This document shows, piece after piece, positions 26,022-34,831 of a DNA stretch of 64,000 bases; the stretch's first letter is position 1, and each line of letters begins with the position of its first letter. The notes beneath the pieces are model-generated. The model was not told the DNA's origin and did no database searches. It worked only from the letters and a program-made list of their open reading frames with translations. A program made the translations under genes and the position numbers. This stretch comes from Chthoniobacteraceae bacterium (GTDB lineage: Bacteria; Verrucomicrobiota; Verrucomicrobiia; Chthoniobacterales; Chthoniobacteraceae). The DNA lies in assembly GCA_947449735.1 (NCBI GenBank), contig CANFTB010000027.1, positions 1-64,000 of the forward strand. Direction: 5' to 3'.

Positions 26022-27182
26022 ATGCCGACTCGGAACATTCTCAGCAAAGGAGGCGATTGGTTCGGGGGCGAGGGGCCGCACCATCAGATCGTGGTGAGCA
26101 GCAGGGTGCGCCTGGCTAGAAATCTTTCGGGCAAGCCTTTCCCCGGATGGGCGAAGAAGGTGGAGCGTTCGGCGATTCTGGACTTGATACGCCCGCAGGT
26201 TGAGGGGCTGCCGGAGATGTCGGAGGCGTCCTCGGTTTCGTGCCAGGATCTTTCCGCCCTGGAAAAGCAGGTTTTGGTGGAGCGTCATCTGATTTCACGC
26301 GAACACGCCGCCAAGGGGCTCGGGTCGGCCGTGGTGATGAACCGCCGGCAGACGCTCTCGATCATGATCAACGAGGAAGACCACCTGCGCATGCAGGCGC
26401 TGCGCTCGGGGTTGCAGTTGCGCGCGGCCTTCAAGGCGATCAACAAGGTGGACACCGAGTTGGAGGAGAAGCTGGATTTTGCCTTCGATTCGAAACTCGG
26501 ATACCTGACGGCGTGCCCGAGCAATGTCGGCACGGGGATGCGCGCGTCCGCCATGCTGCATGTGCCGGCGCTGGTGCTGAGCGACCAGATCAACCAGGTG
26601 GTGCAGGCAGTGAACAAGATCGGGCTGGCGGTGCGGGGGCTTTACGGCGAGGGGACCGAGGCGCTGGGGAACCTGTTCCAGATTTCAAATCAGACCACGC
26701 TCGGGGAGCGCGAGGAGGAGATTTTGGAGCGCTTGCAGAAGGTCATCCTGCAGGTCATCGAACACGAACAAAACGCTCGTAAAACCCTGCTGCAGAACCG
26801 TCCCAATACTTTGCTCGACCACATCGGGCGCTCCTACGGCATCCTGCGGCACGCTTATTCGATGAACTCGAAGGAGGCGCTCAACCTGCTTTCCCTGGCG
26901 AAGCTTGGCTGTGATCTGGGCTTTTATCCCGACAACCAGCGGCGTGCGGTGGACGAGTTGTTCATGGAAACCCAGCCGGCGCATCTCCAGAAAGGGTCCC
27001 AGAAAAAGCTGGCAACCGAGGAGAGGGATATTTTGCGCTCGGATATTATCCGGAAAAAGTTGGAGACGTTTTCCGCTCCTGATGTGGACGGGGTGATGCG
27101 GCGGGGGAAGGAAGGTTCCGGTGCACCGGCGGATCCGGATTCGGCTCCCGGGACGCGGGGGCAGGCGCCCTTCTCGGAATAG
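26022..27182 (+). CDS. mcsB: Protein arginine kinase McsB
   Basis: Phosphorylates arginine side chains in proteins, a degradation tag for ClpCP in Gram-positives. The 386-residue protein has the phosphagen-kinase core: VVSSRVRLARNL, VVMNRRQTLSIMINEEDHLRMQ (catalytic Glu and NEEDH loop), CPSNVGTGMRASAMLHVPAL and GLYGEGTEALGNLFQISNQ. It is about 20 residues longer than the B. subtilis protein, with a Gly/Pro-rich tail. The stop lies inside a 12-bp tandem repeat that supplies three TAG codons in frame. It starts 3 bp after mcsA. Confidence 0.95.
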   Translation: MPTRNILSKGGDWFGGEGPHHQIVVSSRVRLARNLSGKPFPGWAKKVERSAILDLIRPQVEGLPEMSEASSVSCQDLSALEKQVLVERHLISREHAAKGLGSAVVMNRRQTLSIMINEEDHLRMQALRSGLQLRAAFKAINKVDTELEEKLDFAFDSKLGYLTACPSNVGTGMRASAMLHVPALVLSDQINQVVQAVNKIGLAVRGLYGEGTEALGNLFQISNQTTLGEREEEILERLQKVILQVIEHEQNARKTLLQNRPNTLLDHIGRSYGILRHAYSMNSKEALNLLSLAKLGCDLGFYPDNQRRAVDELFMETQPAHLQKGSQKKLATEERDILRSDIIRKKLETFSAPDVDGVMRRGKEGSGAPADPDSAPGTRGQAPFSE

Positions 27183-27208
27183 AGTTCGGAATAGAGTTCG
27201 GAATAGGA
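27175..27208 (+). repeat. 12-bp tandem repeat carrying three in-frame TAG stops at the end of mcsB
   Basis: The unit CGGAATAGAGTT occurs at 27175-27186 and 27187-27198, with a partial third copy CGGAATAGGA at 27199-27208. Because the unit is four codons long, each copy puts a TAG in the mcsB frame (27180-27182, 27192-27194, 27204-27206). Confidence 0.95.
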
Positions 27209-27460
27209 TTCCGGATGGGTCCCGGGGAGGGGGCGGTACTTGTGTGTTAGGGTGGTGGCGTTCCTTTCGGATCGGCTTATTTTTGCGCCCGCATCGAGGG
27301 GCGGTGGGAATGCTGGCTGCTCAATCACCCCTGTTGCCAGAAGGGTAAATTGCATTATAACTCTTAAGAAACAAGTGAACTGGAGGCGGTGTTTTTTTTT
27401 CGATAGGTCCTGCTTCTATTAGGAACTTTATCCGGTCTTGTGCTACAATTCCGACCCCCT

Positions 27461-28888
27461 ATGGCAACTGTTTCCGAAAAAGAACTCCCGGACAAGGCGC
27501 GTGCCCTCTGGACGAAGGCAAAAAGCGCTGCCGAACTCAAAAACTACGGTTACGCAATCTCATTGCTGCAGAACGTATTAAAAGAGGCGCCTGCATTTCT
27601 GGACGGGCGTAGGATGTTGCGCGCAGCAGCAGTTGCCCAGACCGACGGGAAGCGCGGCAGCGGCCTCATGAGCAGCCTTTCCTCTGTGTCTTTGCGGAGC
27701 GGTGCCAATGTGAAAAAGGATCCAGCCGCCGCCATGGACCAGGCGGAGCGTCTCCTGGACTCGGATCCCTACAACGTCGCCGCCAACACGATGCTCAAGG
27801 AGGCGGCCATGGCCGCCGGTCTCGTGGAGACGGCCATATTTGCCCTCGAAACGATCTCAAAAGGCAGTCCGAAGGACACCAAGGTGCTCCACGAACTCGG
27901 CGACCTTTATCTCGCTAGTGAGAATACCGAGAAGGCTTTGGAGATTTTCAACCGTATCGCCGAGATCAATCCCTCGGACTTGACCGCGTTGAAGCGCGCC
28001 AAGGACACCGCGGCTCAGCAGACCCTCAAACAGGGGGGCTGGGAGACGGCCAAGAGCTACCGGGATCTCATCAAGGACAAGGACGAGGCCAAGGCTCTGG
28101 AACAGAAGGGGCGGACTTTCAAGGATGTGGCCACCATCGACGCGCAGCTTGGCGAGCTGAGCCAGCAGTACGAGGCCAACCCCCAGCATGTCGACGTCGT
28201 GCGTTCGATCGCACAGCTCATGGAGCTCAAGTACGAGCAGACGTCCAATGCGGACGACCTCGCGGGTGCGGTGCAGTGGTACGCCTATTGCGACCAGCTT
28301 TTGGGCGGCAGCGACCCGGCTCTCGCCCGCAAGCATTCAGACCTGCGCCTGAAGCAGTTGGACAAATCCATTCGGGCTTTTGAGGAGTGGTTTGCGGCGG
28401 GAGGCGACGCCCATCCGGAGGCGGAGCAGTACCGCGAGCAACTTAGCGCCATGCGGATGGAGCGCGAGGCTGCCAACATCGGGGAAGCCCGCAAGCGCGT
28501 GGAGCGGAACCCGACGGATTTGCAGCTGCGCTACGAGCTTGCCGAGCGGATGATCGCGGCCGGTCAGTTTACGGACGCCATTCCGGAGCTGCAGCGCGCG
28601 CGCCAGAACCCCAACGTGCGCCTGAAGGCGATCAGTCTTCTCGGCCGCTGCTACTCGGAAAAGGGCATGCGTGACCTTGCGGTGCAGCAGTACAAAACCG
28701 CTGTTTCTGAAATGGTTGCAATGGACGGTAACAAGAAGGACACGCTCTACCGTCTGGCTTTGCTGCACGAGGGGATGGGGAACACCGCTGAGTACGTGGA
28801 GTGCCTCAAGGAGCTTTACGAGGCCGACTACGGCTACCTCGACGTCGCGCAGCGGGTCGAGGCAAGCTATTCCACGCCGAAGGCGTAA
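27461..28888 (+). CDS. TPR repeat protein
   Basis: A 475-residue cytoplasmic protein with no signal peptide. Tetratricopeptide-like helices run from about residue 15 (YGYAISLLQNVLKEAPAFLDGR), through an ELGDLYLASENTEKALEIFNRIAEINPSDL repeat near 145-175, to YRLALLHEGMGNTAEYVECLKELYEADYG at the end. TPR proteins are scaffolds; no partner is evident. ATG 27461 has no Shine-Dalgarno; TACAAT at 27444-27449 resembles a -10 box, which would make the leader very short. Monocistronic. Confidence 0.83.
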   Translation: MATVSEKELPDKARALWTKAKSAAELKNYGYAISLLQNVLKEAPAFLDGRRMLRAAAVAQTDGKRGSGLMSSLSSVSLRSGANVKKDPAAAMDQAERLLDSDPYNVAANTMLKEAAMAAGLVETAIFALETISKGSPKDTKVLHELGDLYLASENTEKALEIFNRIAEINPSDLTALKRAKDTAAQQTLKQGGWETAKSYRDLIKDKDEAKALEQKGRTFKDVATIDAQLGELSQQYEANPQHVDVVRSIAQLMELKYEQTSNADDLAGAVQWYAYCDQLLGGSDPALARKHSDLRLKQLDKSIRAFEEWFAAGGDAHPEAEQYREQLSAMRMEREAANIGEARKRVERNPTDLQLRYELAERMIAAGQFTDAIPELQRARQNPNVRLKAISLLGRCYSEKGMRDLAVQQYKTAVSEMVAMDGNKKDTLYRLALLHEGMGNTAEYVECLKELYEADYGYLDVAQRVEASYSTPKA

Positions 28889-29157
28889 AGGCGTCGGCGT
28901 CAGCGGGATCGTTCCGAGTCAGTCGTCAGGCTGCCCGAAGTCAGCCTCTTGGGTATTCCGCACGTTCGTACTGTTGAATGTAAGTCTGTTTTCCCCCAGC
29001 GGGAACCCGCGGGTTTGCCGCGTGATCCGCGCGGTTTCACTGCAGCCCGCATCGATTGCGGAGGGCGGGTTCTCTGGAAATACCCTTCATTCTCTGCAGC
29101 TCTTTGGGTGTTGCCTCCTTGGCAGTCGCACGGATTGGGGTTAGTCTCCTCCTTCCT

Positions 29158-30729
29158 ATGAATCCGAAGCCTGCATTCACTCTGTACGACACCACTCTCC
29201 GCGATGGCACGCAGGGGACTGGGATTTCGTTCAGTGTGCTGGATAAAATCCGGGTAGCTGAAAAGCTGGATGCCTTTGGCGTGCACTACATTGAGGGCGG
29301 ATGGCCGGGATCCAACCCCAAGGACGTAGCCTTTTTCGCCGAGGCTGCCAAACGCACCTGGCGGCATGCGAAGATCACGGCGTTTGGGATGACCCGCCGC
29401 GGCCGGATGAAGGTTTCCGAGGATCCGCAGGTCCAACTTCTTTTGGATGCGCAGACGCCTGCCGTGACGATTGTGGGGAAAACCTGGCCCCTGCATGTGC
29501 TAGAGGTTTTTCAGGTGTCGCTCGAGGAGAACCTGGCAATGATCAGTGACACGGTCGCGCACTTGAAGGAGCACGGGCGCGAGGTTTTGTACGATGCGGA
29601 GCACTTTTTCGACAGCTACCGCGAGGACCCCGCGTATTCGCTGCGCACCATCGTGGCGGCGAAAGAGGCGGGGGCTGACTTGGTCGTGCTTTGCGACACG
29701 AACGGCGGCAGCCTGCCGGAGTTCGTCGCCGAGGTGACCCGCGTCGCGATCGACGCTCTGGGGTGTCCCGTGGGAATTCACACGCACAACGACTCGGGCC
29801 TCGGGGTGGCCAACGCGCTCGCCGCCGTGCGCGCCGGGGCCTGCCAGGTTCAGGGCACGATCAACGGCTATGGCGAACGGGTGGGGAATTGCGATTTGGT
29901 GACCGTCATGCCGACCTTGCAGCTGAAGATGGGGTTTGACCTCGGGTTGAATCTCACCGGGCTGCGGGAGCTTTCGTGCTTCGTCGACGAACTCGCCAAC
30001 GTGCCGCACAACATCCGCGCGCCTTACGTCGGCCAGGCTGCGTTCACCCACAAAGGCGGGTTGCACGTCCATGCCGTTCAGAAGCTTGCCCGCACTTACG
30101 AGCACATCGACCCGGCGCTCGTGGGCAATGAGCGTGTGATTTCCATTTCCGACATGTCCGGCCAGAGCAACGTGCTCGCCCGTGCGGAGGCCCTGGGCCT
30201 CGGCCTCTCGAAGGGCAGCGCCGAGGTACAGTCTGTGCTGGCCGAGGTCAAGCGCCTCGAGTCGCTCGGGTACGAGTTTGAAGCCGCCGAGGCTTCCTTC
30301 GAACTTCTGGTCCGCCAGTTTTTGGGCAAGCGGAAGCCTTTCTTCCACTTGGAGGAGTACCACTGCAGCTTCATGCACAGCGGTTCCGGAAAATGGAACA
30401 AGTGCGAGGCGACCGTCCGCATCGCCGTCGACGGCGAGACGGAGTACACGGTCGCCCAGGGGGACGGTCCGGTGAACGCGCTGGACGCGGCCCTGCGCAA
30501 GGCCCTGCGGCGCGCTTATCCGGAGATCGACGAGATCCAGCTCGCCGATTACAAGGTCCGCATCATCAACGGTCAGGCCGGCACCGCCGCCAAAACCCGG
30601 GTGTTGATCACCTCGACCGACGGCCACGAGACTTGGGGAACTGTCGGCGTAAGCGACAACATCATCGAGGCAAGCTGGCTGGCGCTCGTCGAGGGCTTGG
30701 AGTACCGCATCGCCAGATCCCTTGCCTAG
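29158..30729 (+). CDS. cimA: Citramalate synthase
   Basis: Condenses acetyl-CoA with pyruvate to (R)-citramalate, starting a threonine-independent route to isoleucine (and 2-ketobutyrate). The 523-residue protein has the DRE-TIM barrel: TLYDTTLRDGTQGTGISFS, IEGGWPGSNPKD, and GIHTHNDSGLGVANALAAV with the metal His-x-His, followed by a C-terminal LeuA-like regulatory domain. The GWPGSNPKD signature separates CimA from isopropylmalate synthase. Regulation by isoleucine through the C-terminal domain is known in the family. With ilvE it supports branched-chain synthesis. The start lacks a Shine-Dalgarno. Confidence 0.95.
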   Translation: MNPKPAFTLYDTTLRDGTQGTGISFSVLDKIRVAEKLDAFGVHYIEGGWPGSNPKDVAFFAEAAKRTWRHAKITAFGMTRRGRMKVSEDPQVQLLLDAQTPAVTIVGKTWPLHVLEVFQVSLEENLAMISDTVAHLKEHGREVLYDAEHFFDSYREDPAYSLRTIVAAKEAGADLVVLCDTNGGSLPEFVAEVTRVAIDALGCPVGIHTHNDSGLGVANALAAVRAGACQVQGTINGYGERVGNCDLVTVMPTLQLKMGFDLGLNLTGLRELSCFVDELANVPHNIRAPYVGQAAFTHKGGLHVHAVQKLARTYEHIDPALVGNERVISISDMSGQSNVLARAEALGLGLSKGSAEVQSVLAEVKRLESLGYEFEAAEASFELLVRQFLGKRKPFFHLEEYHCSFMHSGSGKWNKCEATVRIAVDGETEYTVAQGDGPVNALDAALRKALRRAYPEIDEIQLADYKVRIINGQAGTAAKTRVLITSTDGHETWGTVGVSDNIIEASWLALVEGLEYRIARSLA

Positions 30730-30801
30730 TAGACTTTCCCGCGGACGGCTTTCGTGTTCGTGCCTTTGCCCGGAACGTCCCCCGGTGCGCGGAACTGCAG
30801 C

Positions 30802-33800
30802 ATGCAACTGACCGAACGGCTCTTAAATGATGCGGGGGGCTGGCAGGTGATGAAGCACGCCAGGGGCCTGCACGCGGCCGGACGTGTGAGCGAGGCGTCG
30901 TGGGCAGGGGAGTTGCTGGCCGGCTATGTCAAGGAGGGCGAGACACGGTACCGGTCAGGCCTGAAGATTTTTTCCAAAAGCAACATCGAGAACCTCTGTA
31001 CCTGCCGGGATTCAAAGCTGCGCGGCACCATTTGCGCGCATTCCGTCGCTGTGGGGCTCGAGATTCTGAACCCGACGCCGGCTCCCGGTCCGGCCGGGGG
31101 CGCGACACCTGCCGCCCCGGCCGCTGCTTCCATCGCGGCGCGTCCGGATGCTGCCCCGGAAAAACCCCGGGTGAAGGGCTTTTCGACCGACTCCGGAGTT
31201 CCCGTCGAACTGCACGTCGTGTTCCCCCCAAACCTTGTCCAGGCCGCCGGGCGCTCGGGAGCTTCCGTGGGGATTGAGGCGGTGGCCCAGGGACGGCGCG
31301 TTCTGATCCATGCGCTGGATGCGAAACAAACCTACCAGTGCGGGGCTCATGATATGCGTCTTCTGGAGGCCCTTGTGGGGATGCATCCGCAGGGAGGGCT
31401 TTCCGGCATGCTGATGCTTCAGACGGAGGCGTTGCTGACGCTCTTCGAGGCGCTCGGCGGACACCCGCGCGTCTCGGTCGCGCGCCGGACTGTGCTTTCG
31501 ATCGATTCCAACAGCCTGGCACCTTCGCTTTCGCTCCGGACACTTCCCAACGGGGATCTCGCCTTAGCTGCGCAACTGCCTGCGGGTGGGGCTCTGATTC
31601 CGGGAAAGAAGGCCGCGTGGTTTCTGCGTGAAGGATCTTTGCGGCCGGTTTGCGCCGGACTGCCTCCGGCTTATATGGGGCTGCTGCTGGGCGAGGTGCT
31701 GATCCCGGCGGCGGGCGTTGCGGACTTTTTAAAAAGGGAGTGGCCCGCCCTCTCGCAGCGGTTTGATTGCAGCGCCGTGTCGCTGCCCGCGGCAGAGACT
31801 ATGAGCGCTTCCGGGCGCCCAGAGGCAGGCTCCACGGTTTCTCAGGGTTCCGCCGATCCTGCTGTGTTCGAGCTCGAACTGGAGGGGTCGCTTCAGTTTT
31901 TGTCCGCCAAACTGCACGTTTCCTACGGCGCCTTTCGCACGACTCTCGGCCCGCAGAGTGCACCCGGGCGCCCCGTCGACAGGGGGACTGAGGCGGCGGC
32001 CATGGAGCGCCTTTCAAAAGCCGGATTTTCGCGACCTGACGCCGCCGGGGCGATGACGCTGCGAGGAGAACAGGCGGTGCTGGAGTTTTTCGCCCGCCAG
32101 CTTCCCTCGCTCCAGCGGGAGTGGAAGGTTCAAATCGGTGAACGTTTCCAGCACGTCACCCGCAACATTGAGCGCATCGAACCCAGGCTTCAGGTTGTGG
32201 GCAGCGGGGAGAACTGGTTTGAGATGGACGTCGCCCTTGAGACGGCCGGAGGTGAGCGCTTTGCGGGAACGGAAATCCGCAGACTCATCCAGTCGGGCCG
32301 GAGCCACCTCAAGCGCAAGGACGGTTCCGTGGCGGTGTTCGACCCGGCGCTGCTGGACGAATTTGACGAAGTGTTGCGCGACTGCGCTCCGGACCAACAG
32401 CGGCCGGGGCTGTACCGGATCGCCAACCGGCAGGCCGGTTTTGTGCAGGCCTTTGCCGAGCAGTCCGGCGCCTCGCTGCAGGCGCCTCCGCACTGGGGAC
32501 AGTGGGCCGCGGCTACGCGAAAGGCGTCCAGTTTGAAGCCGATCCCGCTCGGCACCCTGGACCCGCTGCTGCGCCCCTACCAAAAGCAGGGCGTCTACTG
32601 GATGCACTTTCTCGCGGAAAACGGGTTTGGCGGGATTCTCGCCGACGAAATGGGCCTCGGTAAAACAGTTCAGGCGCTTGCGTTTATGGGGACTGTCCGG
32701 GGGCGCTGCCTGGTCGTCGCGCCTTCTTCGCTGCTAATCAACTGGCAGCGCGAGGCCGAGCGGTTTCTCCCCCAGAAGCGGGTCCTCGTCCTCTCCGGTC
32801 CGGACAGGCATGCACGCGAATGGGCGCAGGCGGACATCCTCATCACCAGCTACCCCTTGCTCCGTTTGGATGCTGCCCGCCTTGCCGGGGAGCAGTTTGA
32901 CGCCGTGGTTCTGGACGAGGCGCAGCACATCAAGAACCCCGAAAGCCAGGCGGCTCAGGCTGCCTTCCGGCTCAGGGCGGGCCGGCGCTTCGTCCTGACT
33001 GGGACTCCCGTCGAGAATTCCGTGCGCGACGTGTGGTCTTTGATGCACTTTTTGATGCCCGGTTATCTCGGGACCCGAGCCGACTTTAAGGAGCGCTACG
33101 AGCAGCCCGTTTCCGAAGAACCCGGCGGTCCGGAGCACCGCAGGATGGTGCAGCGCCTGTCGCCCTTCCTCCTGCGGCGCACCAAGAAAGCCGTCGCACC
33201 GGAGTTGCCGGACAAAATCGAGCAGGTCGTGTGGTGCGAACTCACGCCCGTGCAGCGGGAGGCGTATGCGAAGCTGGTCGACATGTCCCGGCGGGAGGTG
33301 GGCAAGGCGGACGAGCTGAAGAACAAGTCAAAAGCGCGCATGCTGATGCTCACCGCCCTGTTGCGTTTGCGTCAGGCCTGCAACGACCTGCGCCTGCTTG
33401 GGGAGGATTTTCAAAGCCAGGACGACTCCGCCTCCGGCAAGCTGGACGCCCTGGACGAGCTGCTTTCGGAGGCTCTGGAAGGCGGCCACAGGCTCCTGTT
33501 GTTCAGCCAGTTTTCCTCGATGCTCGACCTCATCCAGAGCTGGCTCGAAGCCCGCCAAATCGCGTTCTGCCGCCTCGATGGTTCGACCCGCGACCGGACC
33601 GCGCAGGTCGACCGCTTTCAAACCGGCGAAGTCCCGGTGTTCCTCATCAGCCTCAAGGCGGGGGGCGTGGGTTTGACGCTGACCGCAGCGGACACGGTCG
33701 TTCATTTCGATCCCTGGTGGAATCCCGCGGTCGAAGCGCAGGCGACAGACCGCGCGCACCGGATCGGCCAGAAGTCGGTCGTCACCTCCTACAAGTTCAT

Positions 33801-33939
33801 CACGAGGGGGACGGTGGAGGAGAAAATCCTGCAGCTTCAGGACCGCAAGAAGTCGCTCATGGACGCGCTGGTGGAAAGCGAGCATCCGATGATGGAGGGG
33901 CTGACCATGGACGACATCGCCGGATTGCTGGATCTGTAA
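30802..33939 (+). CDS. SWIM zinc finger SNF2-family DEAD/DEAH helicase
   Basis: A 1045-residue ATPase. A SWIM zinc motif (CTC...CAH, about residues 66-81) is followed by a long poorly conserved region, then the SNF2 core: DEMGLGKTVQAL at about 615, LDEAQHIKNPESQ at about 704-716, LTGTPVENS, LFSQFSSML, and motif VI region SLKAGGVGLTLTAADTVVHFDPWWNP with DRAHRIGQ. Proteins like this are the bacterial RapA/HepA-like helicases, probably remodelling DNA-protein or transcription complexes. Met17 of the longer frame (30802) is preferred as start. Confidence 0.93.
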   Translation: MQLTERLLNDAGGWQVMKHARGLHAAGRVSEASWAGELLAGYVKEGETRYRSGLKIFSKSNIENLCTCRDSKLRGTICAHSVAVGLEILNPTPAPGPAGGATPAAPAAASIAARPDAAPEKPRVKGFSTDSGVPVELHVVFPPNLVQAAGRSGASVGIEAVAQGRRVLIHALDAKQTYQCGAHDMRLLEALVGMHPQGGLSGMLMLQTEALLTLFEALGGHPRVSVARRTVLSIDSNSLAPSLSLRTLPNGDLALAAQLPAGGALIPGKKAAWFLREGSLRPVCAGLPPAYMGLLLGEVLIPAAGVADFLKREWPALSQRFDCSAVSLPAAETMSASGRPEAGSTVSQGSADPAVFELELEGSLQFLSAKLHVSYGAFRTTLGPQSAPGRPVDRGTEAAAMERLSKAGFSRPDAAGAMTLRGEQAVLEFFARQLPSLQREWKVQIGERFQHVTRNIERIEPRLQVVGSGENWFEMDVALETAGGERFAGTEIRRLIQSGRSHLKRKDGSVAVFDPALLDEFDEVLRDCAPDQQRPGLYRIANRQAGFVQAFAEQSGASLQAPPHWGQWAAATRKASSLKPIPLGTLDPLLRPYQKQGVYWMHFLAENGFGGILADEMGLGKTVQALAFMGTVRGRCLVVAPSSLLINWQREAERFLPQKRVLVLSGPDRHAREWAQADILITSYPLLRLDAARLAGEQFDAVVLDEAQHIKNPESQAAQAAFRLRAGRRFVLTGTPVENSVRDVWSLMHFLMPGYLGTRADFKERYEQPVSEEPGGPEHRRMVQRLSPFLLRRTKKAVAPELPDKIEQVVWCELTPVQREAYAKLVDMSRREVGKADELKNKSKARMLMLTALLRLRQACNDLRLLGEDFQSQDDSASGKLDALDELLSEALEGGHRLLLFSQFSSMLDLIQSWLEARQIAFCRLDGSTRDRTAQVDRFQTGEVPVFLISLKAGGVGLTLTAADTVVHFDPWWNPAVEAQATDRAHRIGQKSVVTSYKFITRGTVEEKILQLQDRKKSLMDALVESEHPMMEGLTMDDIAGLLDL

Positions 33940-34094
33940 GCGGTGCTACATGGGCTGGGAGGGCGTTCCGACCTTGCCGTCCGGGAGAAAAGCCGGGGAA
34001 GTGTCTGCGTGCGAAACCTCTGGTATCCAGCAGTTCAAGCAGCTATTGAGGTTTTGGCGGCGTCCTCTGCTCGGGCGATCTGCCCTCCCCCCCT

Positions 34095-34727
34095 ATGAAA
34101 ATTGCATCCCCAGCGGCGTGTCTCGGCGCGTTGCTGCTGTTTCTTTCGCCCGCATCTTGGTCGGCGGTCCCCGTGTCTCCCGAGGGCGACGCGGTCATGG
34201 AGGTTCTGGAATCGATGGGAGTGGACCGCCTTTGGATTGCCGGAGCGATCGTGGATTGGCGGACGGGGGAACCCACTGGCAAGCCGATCACCGACAAAGG
34301 CAGGCACACCCACTGCAGCCAGTTCGCCGCGGCCGCCTGTGAACGTCTCGGCGTCTACATTCTCAGACCGCCGGAGCACAGCGCGGTCCAGCTCGCGAAC
34401 GCGCAGTTTGACTGGCTGCAGGACCGGGAGTCCGCCGCCGGTTGGGTGCCGCTCGCAAACGGCGTTGCCGCTCAGGACAGTGCCAATAGCGGCAGGGTCG
34501 TGGTCGCTGTCTGCAAAAATCCGGACCCTAAAAAGTCCGGCCACATCGCCGTGGTCCGGGCCGGACAGAAAAGCGAGGAGCTCATTGCCGAGGAGGGGCC
34601 GGATGTGATTCAGGCGGGGGGAAACAACTTTGTGAGGACGTCGCTCCGCCGGGGATTTGCCAATCATCCCGAGAGCTATGAAGAGATCCGTTTTTTTGCG
34701 CACCCACCGGAGCTGAAAAAGCCGTAG
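34095..34727 (+). CDS. Exported papain-like (NlpC/P60 or CHAP-like) hydrolase, putative
   Basis: A 210-residue secreted protein (signal peptide MKIASPAACLGALLLFLS, cleavage near SWSA). A THCSQFAAAACERLG block with Cys74 and a SGHIAVV block with His150 have the order and setting of the Cys-His pair in papain-like amidases, and EEGPDVIQAGGNNF resembles their substrate-site strand. This suggests a peptidoglycan or protein amidase in the periplasm; the assignment rests on these motifs only. Confidence 0.65.
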   Translation: MKIASPAACLGALLLFLSPASWSAVPVSPEGDAVMEVLESMGVDRLWIAGAIVDWRTGEPTGKPITDKGRHTHCSQFAAAACERLGVYILRPPEHSAVQLANAQFDWLQDRESAAGWVPLANGVAAQDSANSGRVVVAVCKNPDPKKSGHIAVVRAGQKSEELIAEEGPDVIQAGGNNFVRTSLRRGFANHPESYEEIRFFAHPPELKKP

Positions 34728-34773
34728 AGCCTGCGAGAAGGGGGCGCTTTCCCCTGTTGTACGGCCGGTTCGA

Positions 34774-34828
34774 TTTGCCGGCAAAGGATTGTCTGTGTTT
34801 TGAGTTTAACTACCTGTCTTGCTATTGA
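34774..34828 (+). promoter_or_regulatory. Palindrome TTTGCCGGCAAA upstream of a weak promoter
   Basis: TTTGCCGGCAAA (34774-34785) is a perfect 12-bp palindrome. Fifteen bases later TTGAGT (34800-34805) and TATTGA (34823-34828) sit 17 bp apart and could be a weak -35/-10 pair. The same palindrome, with GG after it, occurs at 58180-58191 between mgtE and dnaX. A shared regulator site is inferred. Confidence 0.45.
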
Positions 34829-34831
34829 TTT

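Noticed and set aside
29500-30807. 435-codon minus-strand frame over cimA
   Set aside because: Antisense to a clear citramalate synthase.
34800-34828. Confident sigma70 promoter
   Set aside because: TTGAGT/TATTGA match the consensus poorly and leave almost no leader before 34832; kept as a weak suggestion only.
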